64,000 nucleotides of DNA from NCBI GenBank assembly GCA_947846985.1, contig CANTUZ010000012.1:23212135-23276134 (forward strand). The letters run 5' to 3'. This document shows, in pieces, positions 51,826 through 62,605 of the stretch. The notes beneath the pieces are model-generated. The model ran no database searches. It was not told the DNA's origin and saw only the letters and a list, made by a program, of their open reading frames with translations. Origin of the DNA: Fratercula arctica. Its lineage: Eukaryota > Chordata > Aves > Charadriiformes > Alcidae. The translations under genes were made by a program, and so were the position numbers. The stretch's first letter is position 1. Each line of letters starts with the position of its first letter.

Positions 51826-52065
51826 TCATACAATCATAGAAGTGTTTGTTAGAAGGGACCCCAAAAGTCATCTAGTCCAACCTCCCACTTTAAAATCGAG
51901 TACAACCACCACTAAATCAGGCCAGCCACAGGTTTACATAAAACCTCCAAGTATACAGGCTCCAGAATGTTCAGTCAAAGCTCTTCTGGTGCTGCACTAC
52001 TCTCCTAGTAAATTTTTTCCCCCCTAAAGTTCTGCAAAAACCTCTCAAACCACACTTTATGGACA
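51826..52065 (-). mobile_element. CR1 LINE 3' end fragment
   Basis: It begins, as seen on the + strand, with AATCATACAATCATAGAAG, the reverse complement of a CR1 tail. Next come AGAAGGGACCCCAAAAGTCA and TCTAGTCCAACC, the conserved CR1 3' block. Further on, the CTACTCTCCTAGTAAATTTTTT stretch fits the CR1 part around 150-200 bp from the 3' end. About 240 bp are retained on the minus strand, diverged and 5'-truncated. Frame 51821-52027 is therefore not a protein. Confidence 0.75.
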
Positions 52066-52069
52066 CCAC

Positions 52070-52116
52070 TCAACCCTGGTGAGATTGCATCTGAAGTACA
52101 ATGTCTACTGGGTGGC
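52070..52116 (+). mobile_element. CR1 LINE internal fragment
   Basis: CCTGGTGAGATTGCATCTGA followed by AGTACAATGTCTACTGGGTGG resembles the CR1 segment that in intact copies reads approximately GGTGAGGCCGCACCTGGAGTACTGTGTCCAG. It is on the + strand, opposite to the CR1 fragment just before it, and it stops where the LTR at 52121 begins. It is very short, so the call is tentative. Confidence 0.45.
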
Positions 52117-52120
52117 CTGG

Positions 52121-52430
52121 TGTGGTGGATAGACCTTAGCTGGACACCAGGTGCCACCAAGCTACTCTATCACTCCCCTCCTCAGCAGGACAGGGGGGTG
52201 AGAAAGCAAGACAGGAAAAGAGAGCCTCATGGGTCAAGATAAAAGCAGTTTAATAAGGCAAAAGCAAAGGCCATGCATGGAAGCAAAGGGAAACAAAAGG
52301 TTTATTCTCTACTTCCCATCAGCAGGCATGTCCAGCTACTTCCCAGGAAGTAGGGCTTCAGTACACGTAGCAATTGATACAGAAGACAAACATCATAATT
52401 ACAACCATTTCTACAGCCCGTACTTCCTAC
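52121..52430 (-). mobile_element. truncated endogenous retrovirus LTR
   Basis: The left edge TGTGGTGGATAGACC is typical of an avian LTR family as I remember it. On the minus strand, CTTATTAAACTGCTTTTATC followed by TTGACCCATGAG corresponds to the polyadenylation region of that family, so the sense strand is minus. The resemblance continues through CTACTTCCCATCAGCAGGCATG and GGGCTTCAGTACACGTAGC and is lost near 52430. About 310 bp thus remain: U5, R and part of U3, with the distal U3 end missing, so no target-site duplication can be checked. The open frame 52229-52582 spans this LTR and is spurious. Confidence 0.65.
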
Positions 52431-54206
52431 ATGAGAACACTGCAAAAGGTGTCAAAGCTGTACCAAGGTCAAATCCTATTTCAGCTTCACTGATCTCCCC
52501 TTGTCCACATTTCCAGGCACTTTTAAATAAAAAACAGTTAGAGTTGGCAAAGCACAGCTTTCTTTTTGTAAATGAACGTTAACTACTTCTGATTGCACAC
52601 TTGTTCTTTATGTGCTTGCAACTGGCACTCAAAGGTGTTCACTATGACCTTTCCAGGGGCTGAAGTAATTCTGACCAAGTTACAGTTCCCCAGGTCCTCC
52701 TTTTAATTTTTATTTATTTAAGATAGATATAATGTTAGGTTTTATCCAGTTGTCAGGGGCCTCCCTTAATAACTGTGATTTTTCAGCCTTACAATCACAC
52801 GGGCAATCTCTTTCACCACTTGAGTGAATCCCATATGACCTATGGATTTGAACACGGAAGAGCAGGAAGGCGTATCACCTTCAAAAGTGAACCTGCCTTA
52901 TTATACCCTGCTTTGGAACTGGCACAGAGAAAGATTCTACTCTCTATAAAATACTAGGGGTGTGAAGGTGATTTAAGTTAACCCTCTTAGTGGTAGTTCT
53001 TTCCTCCAATGCATAAATATACACAAGGGGAGTCTTACTGTTTTATTCTGAAGTTACGAAATTCTTCTGATTTTTTTTTTTTTTTTTTTTTACAAGTCAC
53101 AACAGATGAATTAATACAATGCCTCTGCCATCACAAATGTGCAAAGTAATCACAAGAAACAAATAATGTAAACAGGCATGATTTATTTAAAAGGTGTGAG
53201 CTTTTGCAGACCATATTTAAAAAAAATAAAATTCCTTGTCCTTGATCAACCTTGCTTTACAGAATTATAGAATAGGGGGTTTTATTTATTTATATATATA
53301 TTTATATAAAAAAAATATAAAATAGTTACATCATTTTGCATTATGCAAATCCTAGAAAAACCCTAGAAAATCTTAAATAGGTCACTTGCATAATTTCCAA
53401 GTTATGTCATGGAAAAATATCAGTCACTCCAATTCCTGCCCTTTTTTTTTTTTTTTAATGTGCATGGAATGGTGAGAAGGTTTGTTTACTTATTCTGAGG
53501 GTTTGAGGACAACTTTTGTTAAAATAATAGATTTAAATTCGTTGAGTAAATCAGTTTTGATTCTCTGAGCATTGTTAAATTTATCATATTGGCAATAAAC
53601 ATTTGCAGCACACAGTATAATGGTTCCATGGGACTCTATAGTGGGATATGCTGAGAGAATACATATGAGGCATATCACCAAAAGAAAACAAAAAATCCCA
53701 TTAGTTTAACAAGTTGCTAAGCCAAAACAGAAGCACTTTTTTCTGTTGACATCATTCTTTTTTTTTTTTCCTAAAAGCTAAGCAACTGCACCACAAACAT
53801 TTTCTTTAAACAAACAAAAAGATCTAACAGCAAGCAAATTCAGATATTTAGATGCAGGTCTCTGCACATCGCATCTGTTACTCCTCAGTACGGATACAGT
53901 CTTCAAATTTGGGATGATATTTCATGCTGTACATGATGGAAGACAGCGAGTCACAGATGGAGCTTCCCTGCCTGAACTCTCTATTCCCCCTTGATTTCTG
54001 GTCAGCATTTTCAGTATAAAGGGGAATGGATGAACTTTGTGGGCTCTGAAGTTCTGCAGACTGTGCACCTTTGTGTGTGAGGGAGGGAGGCAGAGGGGAA
54101 TACGCTAGGGACCACAACAGTCCATAAAACTAACTTCATCATAGGAATTATTTTTCTCTGGCACTATATTCTTACTTCATCTTTCACATAAGCAATCCAA
54201 GGGCAA
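52431..54206. other. AT-rich non-coding DNA with homopolymer runs
   Basis: No gene. A 21-base T run is at 53071-53091; another T run lies at about 53442-53457. Alternating A/T sequence fills about 53280-53325. A single CR1-tail-like string (CAGAATTATAGAATAG, about 53262) stands without the adjoining CR1 block, so it is not called. Confidence 0.55.
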
Positions 54207-54431
54207 TATAGAATCATAGAATTGTCAGGATTAGAAGGGACCTTAAAGATCATCTAGTTCCAAGGCCCCTGCCATGGGCAGGGACACCTCCCACTAGACC
54301 AGGCTGCTCAAAGGCCCGTCCAGCCTGGCCTTGAACACTTCCAGGGATGGGGCATCCACAATTTCCCTGGGCAACCTGTGCCAGTGTCAATATAAAAGGG
54401 CTGGTCCTACATTCAATCTTTCTTACCTGAG
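54207..54431 (-). mobile_element. CR1 LINE 3' end fragment
   Basis: The best CR1 copy in the window. Starting with ATAGAATCATAGAATTGTCA, it carries TTAGAAGGGACCTTAAAGATC and ATCTAGTTCCAAGGCCCCTG, then GCAGGGACACCTCCCACTAG and ACCAGGCTGCTCAAAGGC, and GGCATCCACAATTTCCCTGGG up to GCCAGTGTC. This is the reverse complement of the standard avian CR1 3' region. After about 54387 the match weakens (an apparent internal deletion) and ends beside a 17-base T run (54434-54450). Confidence 0.9.
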
Positions 54432-54451
54432 GGTTTTTTTTTTTTTTTTTG

Positions 54452-57400
54452 CTGTTTTTGTGTGGATAGGGTTTTGTTGTTCTTGTTCACTGGTTGGGGC
54501 TTTTGTTTTGTTTACGCAGATGAAATAAATAAACTGCTGTTCTCGCTCCCTTCCCACCCCAGCCCCCAGTGATTTTCCTAAATGTAACAGGTAATTGATA
54601 ACATAAGAACTGAATAAACTTTTGCATCCATGAATGGCTGCAAAACAAAGTATGAGTTTGCTCCCTAAGAGGGAAACGTGTACAGTGCTTCCAAAAGCAA
54701 AAGGAAATTTTGAGAAGTCCCTTGATAAAGTTTTCAAAACAGTAAATTTCTTGTTCTGCTTATTTTGCATCTCTCAGGTACTAGGTTAATTCCTGGAACA
54801 AGTAACGCTTTTTTTTTCGCCAGAGGAAATCCCCAACGATAGAAAGCTATCCAGAAAGGTGCAGTAATCTTTTGCTCCAGTGACCCTAAACATGTATTTT
54901 AAGGAAAGGATTACAAACAATTGACAAGTGTGTGGAAGAAGGCTGCTGCATATTTGTTGTTTATGCCAACAATTACAGTGGTTCCAAAGGTTTCACACAC
55001 ATTTCTGCTCCTCCCAGACTGAAAATATAAAACACATTGATCTTCTAGATTGCAGAGTCACACCAGAAACTAATTTCATCTCCACCTAGACATCAAAAAA
55101 TTATCTTCCCATATAACAAAGCCAAAGTTCAATCCAGATTCATCAATGCATTTTAAACACTAATAATCTGAAAGCAATTCATGGTTCAAAAGCAACAACT
55201 GGAATGAATGCAAAAGATCAATTAAAACAATAAGTACATCTGAGGAGATACATTACGCTTTCATAGAAGATTTGTTAATAGGAAAAGAGGAGAAATTCAT
55301 CACAGATTATCCACTATAAATTACTTGCTTAACCATTTAACTTCTCAGAAGCACAACAGCTTGGATTCAAACCTCAGCCAGTTACAGTTTATTAATACAT
55401 ACAACACACATTTATCTTGAATGTATCCTTAAGATTCATTAATTTCTGGCCTTTCACACATACGCTTGGATAACCAAAAGCTGCAGAAGAGCTGCCATTC
55501 ATACACAGCACATAAGATCCACACCACCTACATGAAGGCTCTTTGATATCCATTCAGCAGGCTACGGAGGGAGAGCGGGGAGAAATGAGACCTAAATCCT
55601 TTGAACAGCAGGTCACAAACAGATAAAACCCCACAGAAACATAAAACAAAACCCAAAATTTTTCTACTCTATCACCTATGAGATAAAAAACCACGTTCTC
55701 TTCAAACCAGGTGAAGAGATTTGATGTCCTGCAAAACACAGGCCCTTGAATTAACAAGCTTGTTTTAATTTTTTATTTCCAGCATTGGCAAGCATCAAAA
55801 CCAGCATGCAAGCAGCTGGGACTTCGGCACCACGAACACACTCAGAGGAAAAATCCGTGTCTTTTGATCAAAAAAATACAGCAATAAGCGTAAGGGAAGA
55901 TGTACAAAGTATACTTTCATTTGTACGCAGATACTAGCAGTTGGTCAGTCTGTCTCTGGAAAGGAGCATTTGTCATCGAAACATATTTTGCATACTGCAT
56001 GCTCACACAGTGAAGGCTCTTTTGCTTAGTTCTGGGCTAATGCAACTACTTGCCTTCCACAGATGGAGGTGGTTACCGCAGGCGTACAGGAAGAAATAAG
56101 ACAAACAGGGAGAAACAACTGCCTTTACAAGTGAACTCTCTGTTCCCTCATAGTTGTATTTTGAAGCGCAGATGTCTAACGTAACAGAACGCACCATTGC
56201 TTTCTAGAGTCATTCAAATATAATCTATGGCACAACTGACAAAAATACTACTTACTGCAAAAAATTCACATAATTTACAAATACTTCATTTATAAATTAG
56301 AATACAAGCAAACCTCTGGCCATCACTTTGGTGTGATTCTTCTAGTTGAAGAGTTTTGCCTGTCCTAGCGTACACTAGAGATCAAATATTCATTCCAAGC
56401 TGAATAATCTTCTAGTTAGCATATCTGCATTTTCTCATAAATAAAGCATGAATTATTCTTCAACTGACAGGGGACTTAATCTCTCAGTTTTGCTTGAAAC
56501 CACATTTGTGTGAAAAAAGAAAAACCAACCAAACCAAAGCTATTATCTTTCTTCAATATATCTGAATTGTAGAAGACAAACTTCTGAACACAGTATTATG
56601 TTTTCACAAAATGGGTACAGAATTGACATAAGCAACAAGAGTTCTGTTAAAGCAGTCTGAAAACATGACAGACCTAAGAGGAGATTGCCTTGTAATTAAT
56701 CCTAGCTGGGTTAAAGATGGAATTACATAGAAACTTACTTTAGTTTAGATTTATAACTTTGGTGCTTGTATTGCTTTAAGCACCAAGATCTAGTCTTCCA
56801 GCTTTATGGACAGAGTGGCAGCTGCGCGAGTCATTTGGTGTGCCCTGCGTATCTGTGGGCCAGGAAGTACACAGAAATTGGTCCTTTCACAATACAGCCA
56901 GTGGGTTTTCAGACTGGAGCCCAAAACGACTTTCCTGGTAATATGGCATTAAAAAAAAAAAAAAAGAAAATTAAAAGAAACATACAGAAGCACAGGCTAC
57001 TTCCATGAGTGTCAGCTTCGAGGTCAACAGCAATAAAGTCCACATCTCAGAAGCAGTGAAAATGCAGCGCCTCGAGCATTTGTTCTCATTTTTAAACACT
57101 TCGCACATTCCCTTTAATATCTTGAACAAATAGTTTGCATTTCTGACTCCCACAAATCTTGCAACCAATTTACATGAAAAGTCAGGGCATTGCAGCTGTG
57201 GGTTCTTTAAAAAGTTTCAAGGACACCACGACATCTTGTAGAAATCCAGAACAATTAAAAGAAAACCAATTTGGGTGATCAGGTTTTTATTAGAGGATGA
57301 TAAATCTTCTACTGCTCCTGAACTGTTGCATTCCAGCAGAGGAGACAGTATGGGGTTCTGTGTGAGGTTTTTTCCTACCAGTTTCTGAATGCTAGGAATC

Positions 57401-58157
57401 TTCAAATGATTGACTTTGACGCTTCTAAGGGCTTTCAAATGATCTTACTTTTGGAAGTGTAAACCAATTCTCTAAAAGTTGTGAGTGATAAGGCATTTGA
57501 ATTTCGACACAATCACTTACTGCTTTTGGAACTACTACAACTTTCTGCAAAGTACTCAAAAACATCCTGATGTTTGGCCTGAAAAAATATTTATTTCAAA
57601 GTTCCCTATCAGTAAACTACAGGATGAAGGAGCAATCGTGTAATATCACAAAAATTAAAAATTCATAAGGCAGTTAACATTCAATCAGAGAGAATCCAAT
57701 GTAGTGATCTGTAGTTATCCTAGCTGGAGATGTAATTAGCTGAATCAAAACAAAATAATCATGGCCATTCACAAAGTGTAGATAGATATTTAAGCCAATT
57801 TTGTTTCAAATTTCCCAAATTCTTTCAATCCTTCCCCACGCACACATATTCTTCTCCTTTTTTATGGTTAGATTGCAACCCCAGACGCTTCAGATTTGAT
57901 ATAAGAAAATTAGTTCAGCCTGAAAGACATAACAAGTAAATTTGTTGCCTAAGGTGTGTAAGTAGGAAGTTACCCAGGCTTGATACACAGCAAACGGAGA
58001 AAGACAAGCAACCCCCAGAGGAACTCAAAGCACGGGCTGAATGAGCTGCTTCCTGGGGCTGCTACTGCTTCATTTACCATTGCCAGCTCAAGTTAACTTT
58101 AAGTGAGATGCTGCTCCAAAATACGGGCCCTAAATCATCACCCAGAATTCAGAGGAA
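54452..58157. other. AT-rich unique non-coding DNA
   Basis: No supported gene. An A run is at about 56950-56964. Open frames (for example 56766-57008 + and 57217-57438 -) show no domains. About 57990-58140, just before the minisatellite, has short coding-like codon runs but several stops in each frame. Confidence 0.55.
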
Positions 58158-58482
58158 GGAACGGGAAAATTAGGAACGGGAAAATTAGGAACGGGAAAAT
58201 TAGGAACGGGAAAATTAGGAACGGGAAAATTAGGAACGGGAAAATTAGGAACGGGAAAATTAGGAACGGGAAAATTAGGAACGGGAAAATTAGGAACGGG
58301 AAAATTAGGAACGGGAAAATTAGGAACGGGAAAATTAGGAACGGGAAAATTAGGAACGGGAAAATTAGGAACGGGAAAATTAGGAACGGGAAAATTAGGA
58401 ACGGGAAAATTAGGAACGGGAAAATTAGGAACGGGAAAATTAGGAACGGGAAAATTAGGAACGGGAAAATTAGGAACGGGAA
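58158..58482. repeat. perfect 15-bp minisatellite, 21.7 units
   Basis: The unit GGAACGGGAAAATTA is repeated 21 times without a single difference, plus a 10-bp partial copy. Each unit holds one CpG, two GGAA cores and a GGAAAA core. Because 15 is a multiple of three, any frame without a stop stays open through the array: the + frame repeats N-G-K-I-R (frame 58103-58537), and two minus frames repeat N-F-P-V-P and I-F-P-F-L. Another + frame carries TAG and one minus frame TAA in every unit, so openness is a property of the repeat and not evidence of a protein. Identity across all units implies recent expansion or homogenisation, or collapse or error in assembly. Confidence 0.97.
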
Positions 58483-58571
58483 TGCATTCTTTACATGTAT
58501 GCATCTATGGATAGACACTGAATACACAGCAATTTGACTTTATTCTACATATCACTTTTTCTAAAAATTAG

Positions 58572-58849
58572 CCCTCATCAGCATTCAACATGTAAACCCA
58601 GCCAGTATGAGGCTTCTAGCTGCAGCTTCCATGAAGAATGAAAAGCTTATCACAATTGTGGCCTTAGAAATGGAAGCACTAAGAACTGAATTAGAACGGA
58701 AGGCTAAAGGGAAAGCAGAAAAATTGCTTAATGCTAGCAAATATAAGAGCAACATACTCCAAAATGAAGAGTTTTGCAGAAGGATTTCTTGAAGCCAAAC
58801 AGAAAACTGCAGGGCCCACAGCCCCGCCCACCAGAGAATACCTTCAAAG
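58572..58849 (+). pseudogene. coding-like exon of unidentified coiled-coil protein, frame broken
   Basis: An acceptor-like CTTTTTCTAAAAATTAG ends at 58571 (alternative CTAGCTGCAG ending at 58625), and a good donor, AAAG/GTAACA, follows 58849. The frame with codons from 58571 (ATG at 58607) is open to 58789. It encodes a highly charged helix rich in E, K, L and A with heptad-like spacing, for example EMEALRTELERKAKGKAEKL. The last 80 bp are more plausible in a second frame that is open to the donor and joins in phase with the block at 59211-59425. Connecting the two frames needs one missing base near 58775-58785. I do not recognise the protein. It may be a decayed gene, a duplicate, or a live exon with a sequence error. 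Confidence 0.35.
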
Positions 58850-59210
58850 GTAACAATTTAGAAGCACATATCGAGCATATTTTTGGCTGCAGAAGAGCAG
58901 CCTGATGAGTCACACACCATTACCTCACTAGGTCCCATAAAACTGAAAACAGAACCCAGGTAGAAACCAGAAAAGAAAGTTCAGCCTTTACCAATGACAT
59001 TTCTGTGCATCAGGGAAACTAGTAGAAACCAAACCCCATTGAATCTGGTACCTGGTAGTCTCTGCATCTTTTGTTGCCCTCACCGCACACACATTCAACA
59101 GCAGCCATCCTTCCCCGGGCATACTGCTGCTTGTTGCGCCCATCCTGCTTCTACCTACCCATGACATGGATCAGTCTAGATCCATGTCTGGTCATTTTTT
59201 CCCCCCAAAG

Positions 59211-59425
59211 ATTCTTCCACAAGGAGCGGTGCCCTTCTGGACACCATTCGCGTGTGCTGTCCCTCAAAGGAGGGCAGTCAACTGCAGCTCAGTCACGAGC
59301 AGCTTTGTCAGCCAGAGACAGAGCTCCCAGAGGGAATTTTGGATGACCTCATGGAAAAAGTATTCAAAGGCAACAAAAATAGAGGTTCAGAAGTTGTAGC
59401 ACATAAAACCTTGAGTGCCAGGTAG
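59211..59425 (+). pseudogene. coding-like terminal exon, partner of the upstream block
   Basis: A strong acceptor (TCATTTTTTCCCCCCAAAG) ends at 59210. Reading in the phase left by the donor at 58849 gives about 71 codons ending at TAG 59423-59425, with an acidic, helix-like stretch near the end (LPEGILDDLMEKVFKGNK) and a short basic tail. The implied intron is 361 bp (58850-59210). Two other frames (59071-59346 and 59166-59399) are also open over much of this stretch, which weakens the case. Possible 3' UTR follows, with an AATAAA at 60958-60963. No family match is known to me. Confidence 0.35.
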
Positions 59426-59614
59426 AATGTGCCTGAAAAACAACTTTTTATGGTAGCTTGTTTAATTTACCTTATTCTATGTGTACTTCTAATGCTGTAC
59501 TTAGTTTAAAAAGACAGTACTGAATACATTACTACACAACTGATTCATCAGGTAGGCAATTTTGTCTGCCTGCAAGCCCTAACAGGCACATAGGAAATTA
59601 AATGTACAAAAAAA

Positions 59615-59623
59615 GTGTGTGTG

Positions 59624-59654
<31 letters not shown>
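59615..59654. repeat. compound (GT)5(AT)6(AC)9 palindromic microsatellite
   Basis: Five GT, about six AT and nine AC dinucleotides in a row. The (GT)5-(AT)6-(AC)5 core is self-complementary, so it can form a hairpin or cruciform, and the alternating purine-pyrimidine arms are able to take Z-DNA form. Likely to be length-polymorphic. Confidence 0.9.
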
Positions 59655-62573
59655 TGCCATGTATTTCTAACATCACTCAGTATTAGAAGTCCTGCGACAC
59701 TGATGTGCTTTTGTTAAGTTCCATATAAAAAAAAAATTGATTTTGTTTTAAATAATTCTGGCCTCTAAGATCTCAAGAGCTAAATCTCTTTGAAAATCCA
59801 GATGCTTTCTAAAGATGACATAAATATGGGGTTTGGTACTATAACTTCAGAATTTTATTTTGAAAATAATGACCTTTAATATTTATAAAATAGATCAAAG
59901 GGAAGAGAGTTAAGTTTTTCCTGTTCTCTTGGGAGGTGTTTCAGAGGCTGGTCCTGCAAAAGCTTCTGTGCTTACCCACAGAGATGGAATCAAGTTTTGC
60001 AAACTAAATTGGGATTTGTGTCCTTTGTTGAAAATGTGTTGCAGTGCACTTTACAGTGTTCCTGAATAGCATTTTCCCACTAAAAACTGAGGTTAGAGAT
60101 ATATTTTTAACTTGCATAGACTTTCTAGCACCTCTACCTGTAGGTGTTGTTGAACTTATTTAAACATTTAAAGTTTTAACTCAAAGATATGCAGTGTTAG
60201 TTTCTGGTAGTACATAAAACATTGATCAAGCTGTAGATAAATGAGCAAAATCCTACCCTGCATATATTTAATTGATCAAGTAGTCTTTTCAAATTATGAT
60301 CCAAATTCTGCAGATCTTAGCGCAGAATTCACGTGAACACAAGCCTGCAATATACTACGCTCCAAAGTAAGCTTATGTGTTCATTTTTGTTAATTTTGAG
60401 ATTTTCCCCAATGGTGAACTGCAGGAAAAAAGCCTGATGTACATAGATCATGGTAATATTGTTTTAATTAAACTTTCTGCATAGTCTGTCTGCATACACA
60501 TTTGTTCATTTTCAATATTAGTATCCTGTTCTTCCCCAAAACTTAAACACAGTCTAAACAGCATAAGCAACTATTTAAATCTTTTGGTTAGCTCATTCAT
60601 AATGAAAAATATTGCTCCATTCTGTACAATTAAATTAGGAGCAGTAACCTCCTGGGATCATAACTGGGAGAGGGCAGAAAAAATAGCTTCTGGTTAAAAT
60701 AAATGTTTGTAATTGTTTCTGCTTACAATCATGATCTGGCAACTTATATACTGTAGACTGGTTGTGGGTAATTTTGCATTCAAATGTTTTTAATCATCTG
60801 AAGACCAGATCTTTACCAACTGCTGATTACAATACAATGAAAATTGTATCTGACATAAGAAAAAAAAAAGAGGACATTTCAAACAGATAGGTATGGCTAC
60901 AGAAGACACTGAAAGAAAGTTAGAAAAAAAAGTATTTTACTTTGGGGTAAAAGGCAGAATAAAGACACAGTCTCTGAAAGATCTTGCATAGAGCACATTG
61001 TCAGAATCCACGCAGGTAACCTGTAGCCACGTGGCTAACTTTCACAGGGCCACTGCAGCCCTGTCCTGGGGATTCAGTCTCCCAGAACCCTAGGAAGGCT
61101 AGAAAGAGGCAGGAGATCCTTTAACAGCCACAGACCTGCTTCTCAACAGGAGAAGATTAATGGTGTATGGAAAGAATGAAGACGCTGCGCTACCTCGCAA
61201 CAGGGAAAAGAGCACTCACAAGTGACAGAACAGTAATTCATTGTCAACAGGCAAGATATTACTCTGAGCTGAGGAAGCAAGTTTTTTCTGCTCCTGAAGC
61301 AGCAGTCACAGCTACCGTTATGAAAATAGGGAATGTTAACAAGGTAAAAAAAGAATGAAAGCATAGCTAACAGCTATTGAACAAAATATTAGGAAGTTGC
61401 CTACAAGCAACATTTTCTCTTCAAAGGGCCAAATCCTTCTAGCCTTTCTCTTAATCCACTGCAAGTTCCCTGATGCACATTTGAAGCTTCAGATTGGTTT
61501 CAGTAATTATGCAATAAGAACAATTAAAGCCACTTGTAATTTCAAATACATTTACAAAATCCAAGTTGTACAGTTGCATCTACCAAAATAAAATAAGTTA
61601 GTAGCGGTCTTGTGTAACATCAAAAGTTGCCATTACTAAAGATGGGAGTCTAGCGGTGTTATGAGAATATAAATCCAGAACTTCAATGTACAGCTGTCAA
61701 CAGCTACCATTTTATAATTACTTTATTACAATCAATTTGGTACCTCAGACTCCCTCAGAATAAAAAAAAAAAAAAGGACAGTTAAACACTTACTATGGTG
61801 AGAAACACGACATTCTAAAGTAGCATCTTTTTGTTCTCATATCTTCCTTGAATATTCTATAAATAGCAATAAAAGCCACTTAAGACACAGGCTGACGATG
61901 TTCAGAAAGTCTAAATGTTATGATCCCTTCTCAACTATTATACAATCATCATTAACACAAGTTTCTAATCAACTTCATTAGAAGATTCTTATTTTATAAA
62001 ATAACACTGTAATTTTTTTTAATTTAAAAACTAGTAAAAAGTATAACCAGAAATCCCAACATATAATAAATGACATCTAATTGGTTGCTATAATTTTTAA
62101 ATTAATAATACTTATTTAAATTAATGCCAGTTCTCAGGCATTCCTGCATTTGGTCCTTCATACCAATTTCACCAGCTGTTTACAAAGAGATTGGTAAGCA
62201 ACAACTCAGGTTGAGCATACAAAAGGGCACGTATGAAAAAGTTACTAGTTCTTTTACATGGCAATGTTGATTTTTACTTTTCCAATGCATTACAAGCAAA
62301 TATGTTCATCTTTATAACATTATCTTAATAATAAACAACCCATATTTGCTTTTGTCTTCATGATACTGTTCTCAAACCTCCTTCACATCATACATATATA
62401 CAAACATGTGCACACCCACAGCAAAGCTGAGACCCTAACCACCTAAAAAAAACAACCCAAAGCACGGCACAGCTTTCAGCCATCAGGCAACCAGATGTCT
62501 GATCCTACTCACAAATGTGCCAGTGTCACTGTTCGAGTCCTAAAGCAAGTGTTAAGAAGCCTCCTGCACCAGA

Positions 62574-62605
62574 GCTACTTAAAAAAGCAGCTACTTAAAA
62601 AAGCA
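62574..62605. repeat. two-copy 16-bp tandem repeat
   Basis: GCTACTTAAAAAAGCA occurs twice head to tail without differences. A small local duplication. Confidence 0.85.

Noticed and set aside
53260..53278. CR1-tail-like string CAGAATTATAGAATAG
   Set aside because: The adjoining conserved CR1 block is absent, so it could be a chance AT-rich match.
58158..58482. Telomere-like array because of TTAGG in each unit
   Set aside because: The unit is 15 bp with CpG and A-rich parts, unlike the vertebrate TTAGGG repeat.
58103..58537. 144-codon open frame through the minisatellite (N-G-K-I-R repeats) and its two minus-strand counterparts
   Set aside because: The 15-bp period keeps any stop-free frame open. 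Three frames are open at once, and the peptides are pure repeat with no flanking domain or start context.
59166..59399. Frame containing L-P-Q-G, a reverse-transcriptase-like motif
   Set aside because: No other reverse-transcriptase motif is present. The frame overlaps a more protein-like alternative frame with a splice acceptor.
61167..61358. 63-codon frame ending near a donor-like AACAAG/GTAAAA
   Set aside because: A stop lies just upstream in the same frame, no good acceptor is in phase, and the candidate gene already ends upstream at 59425.
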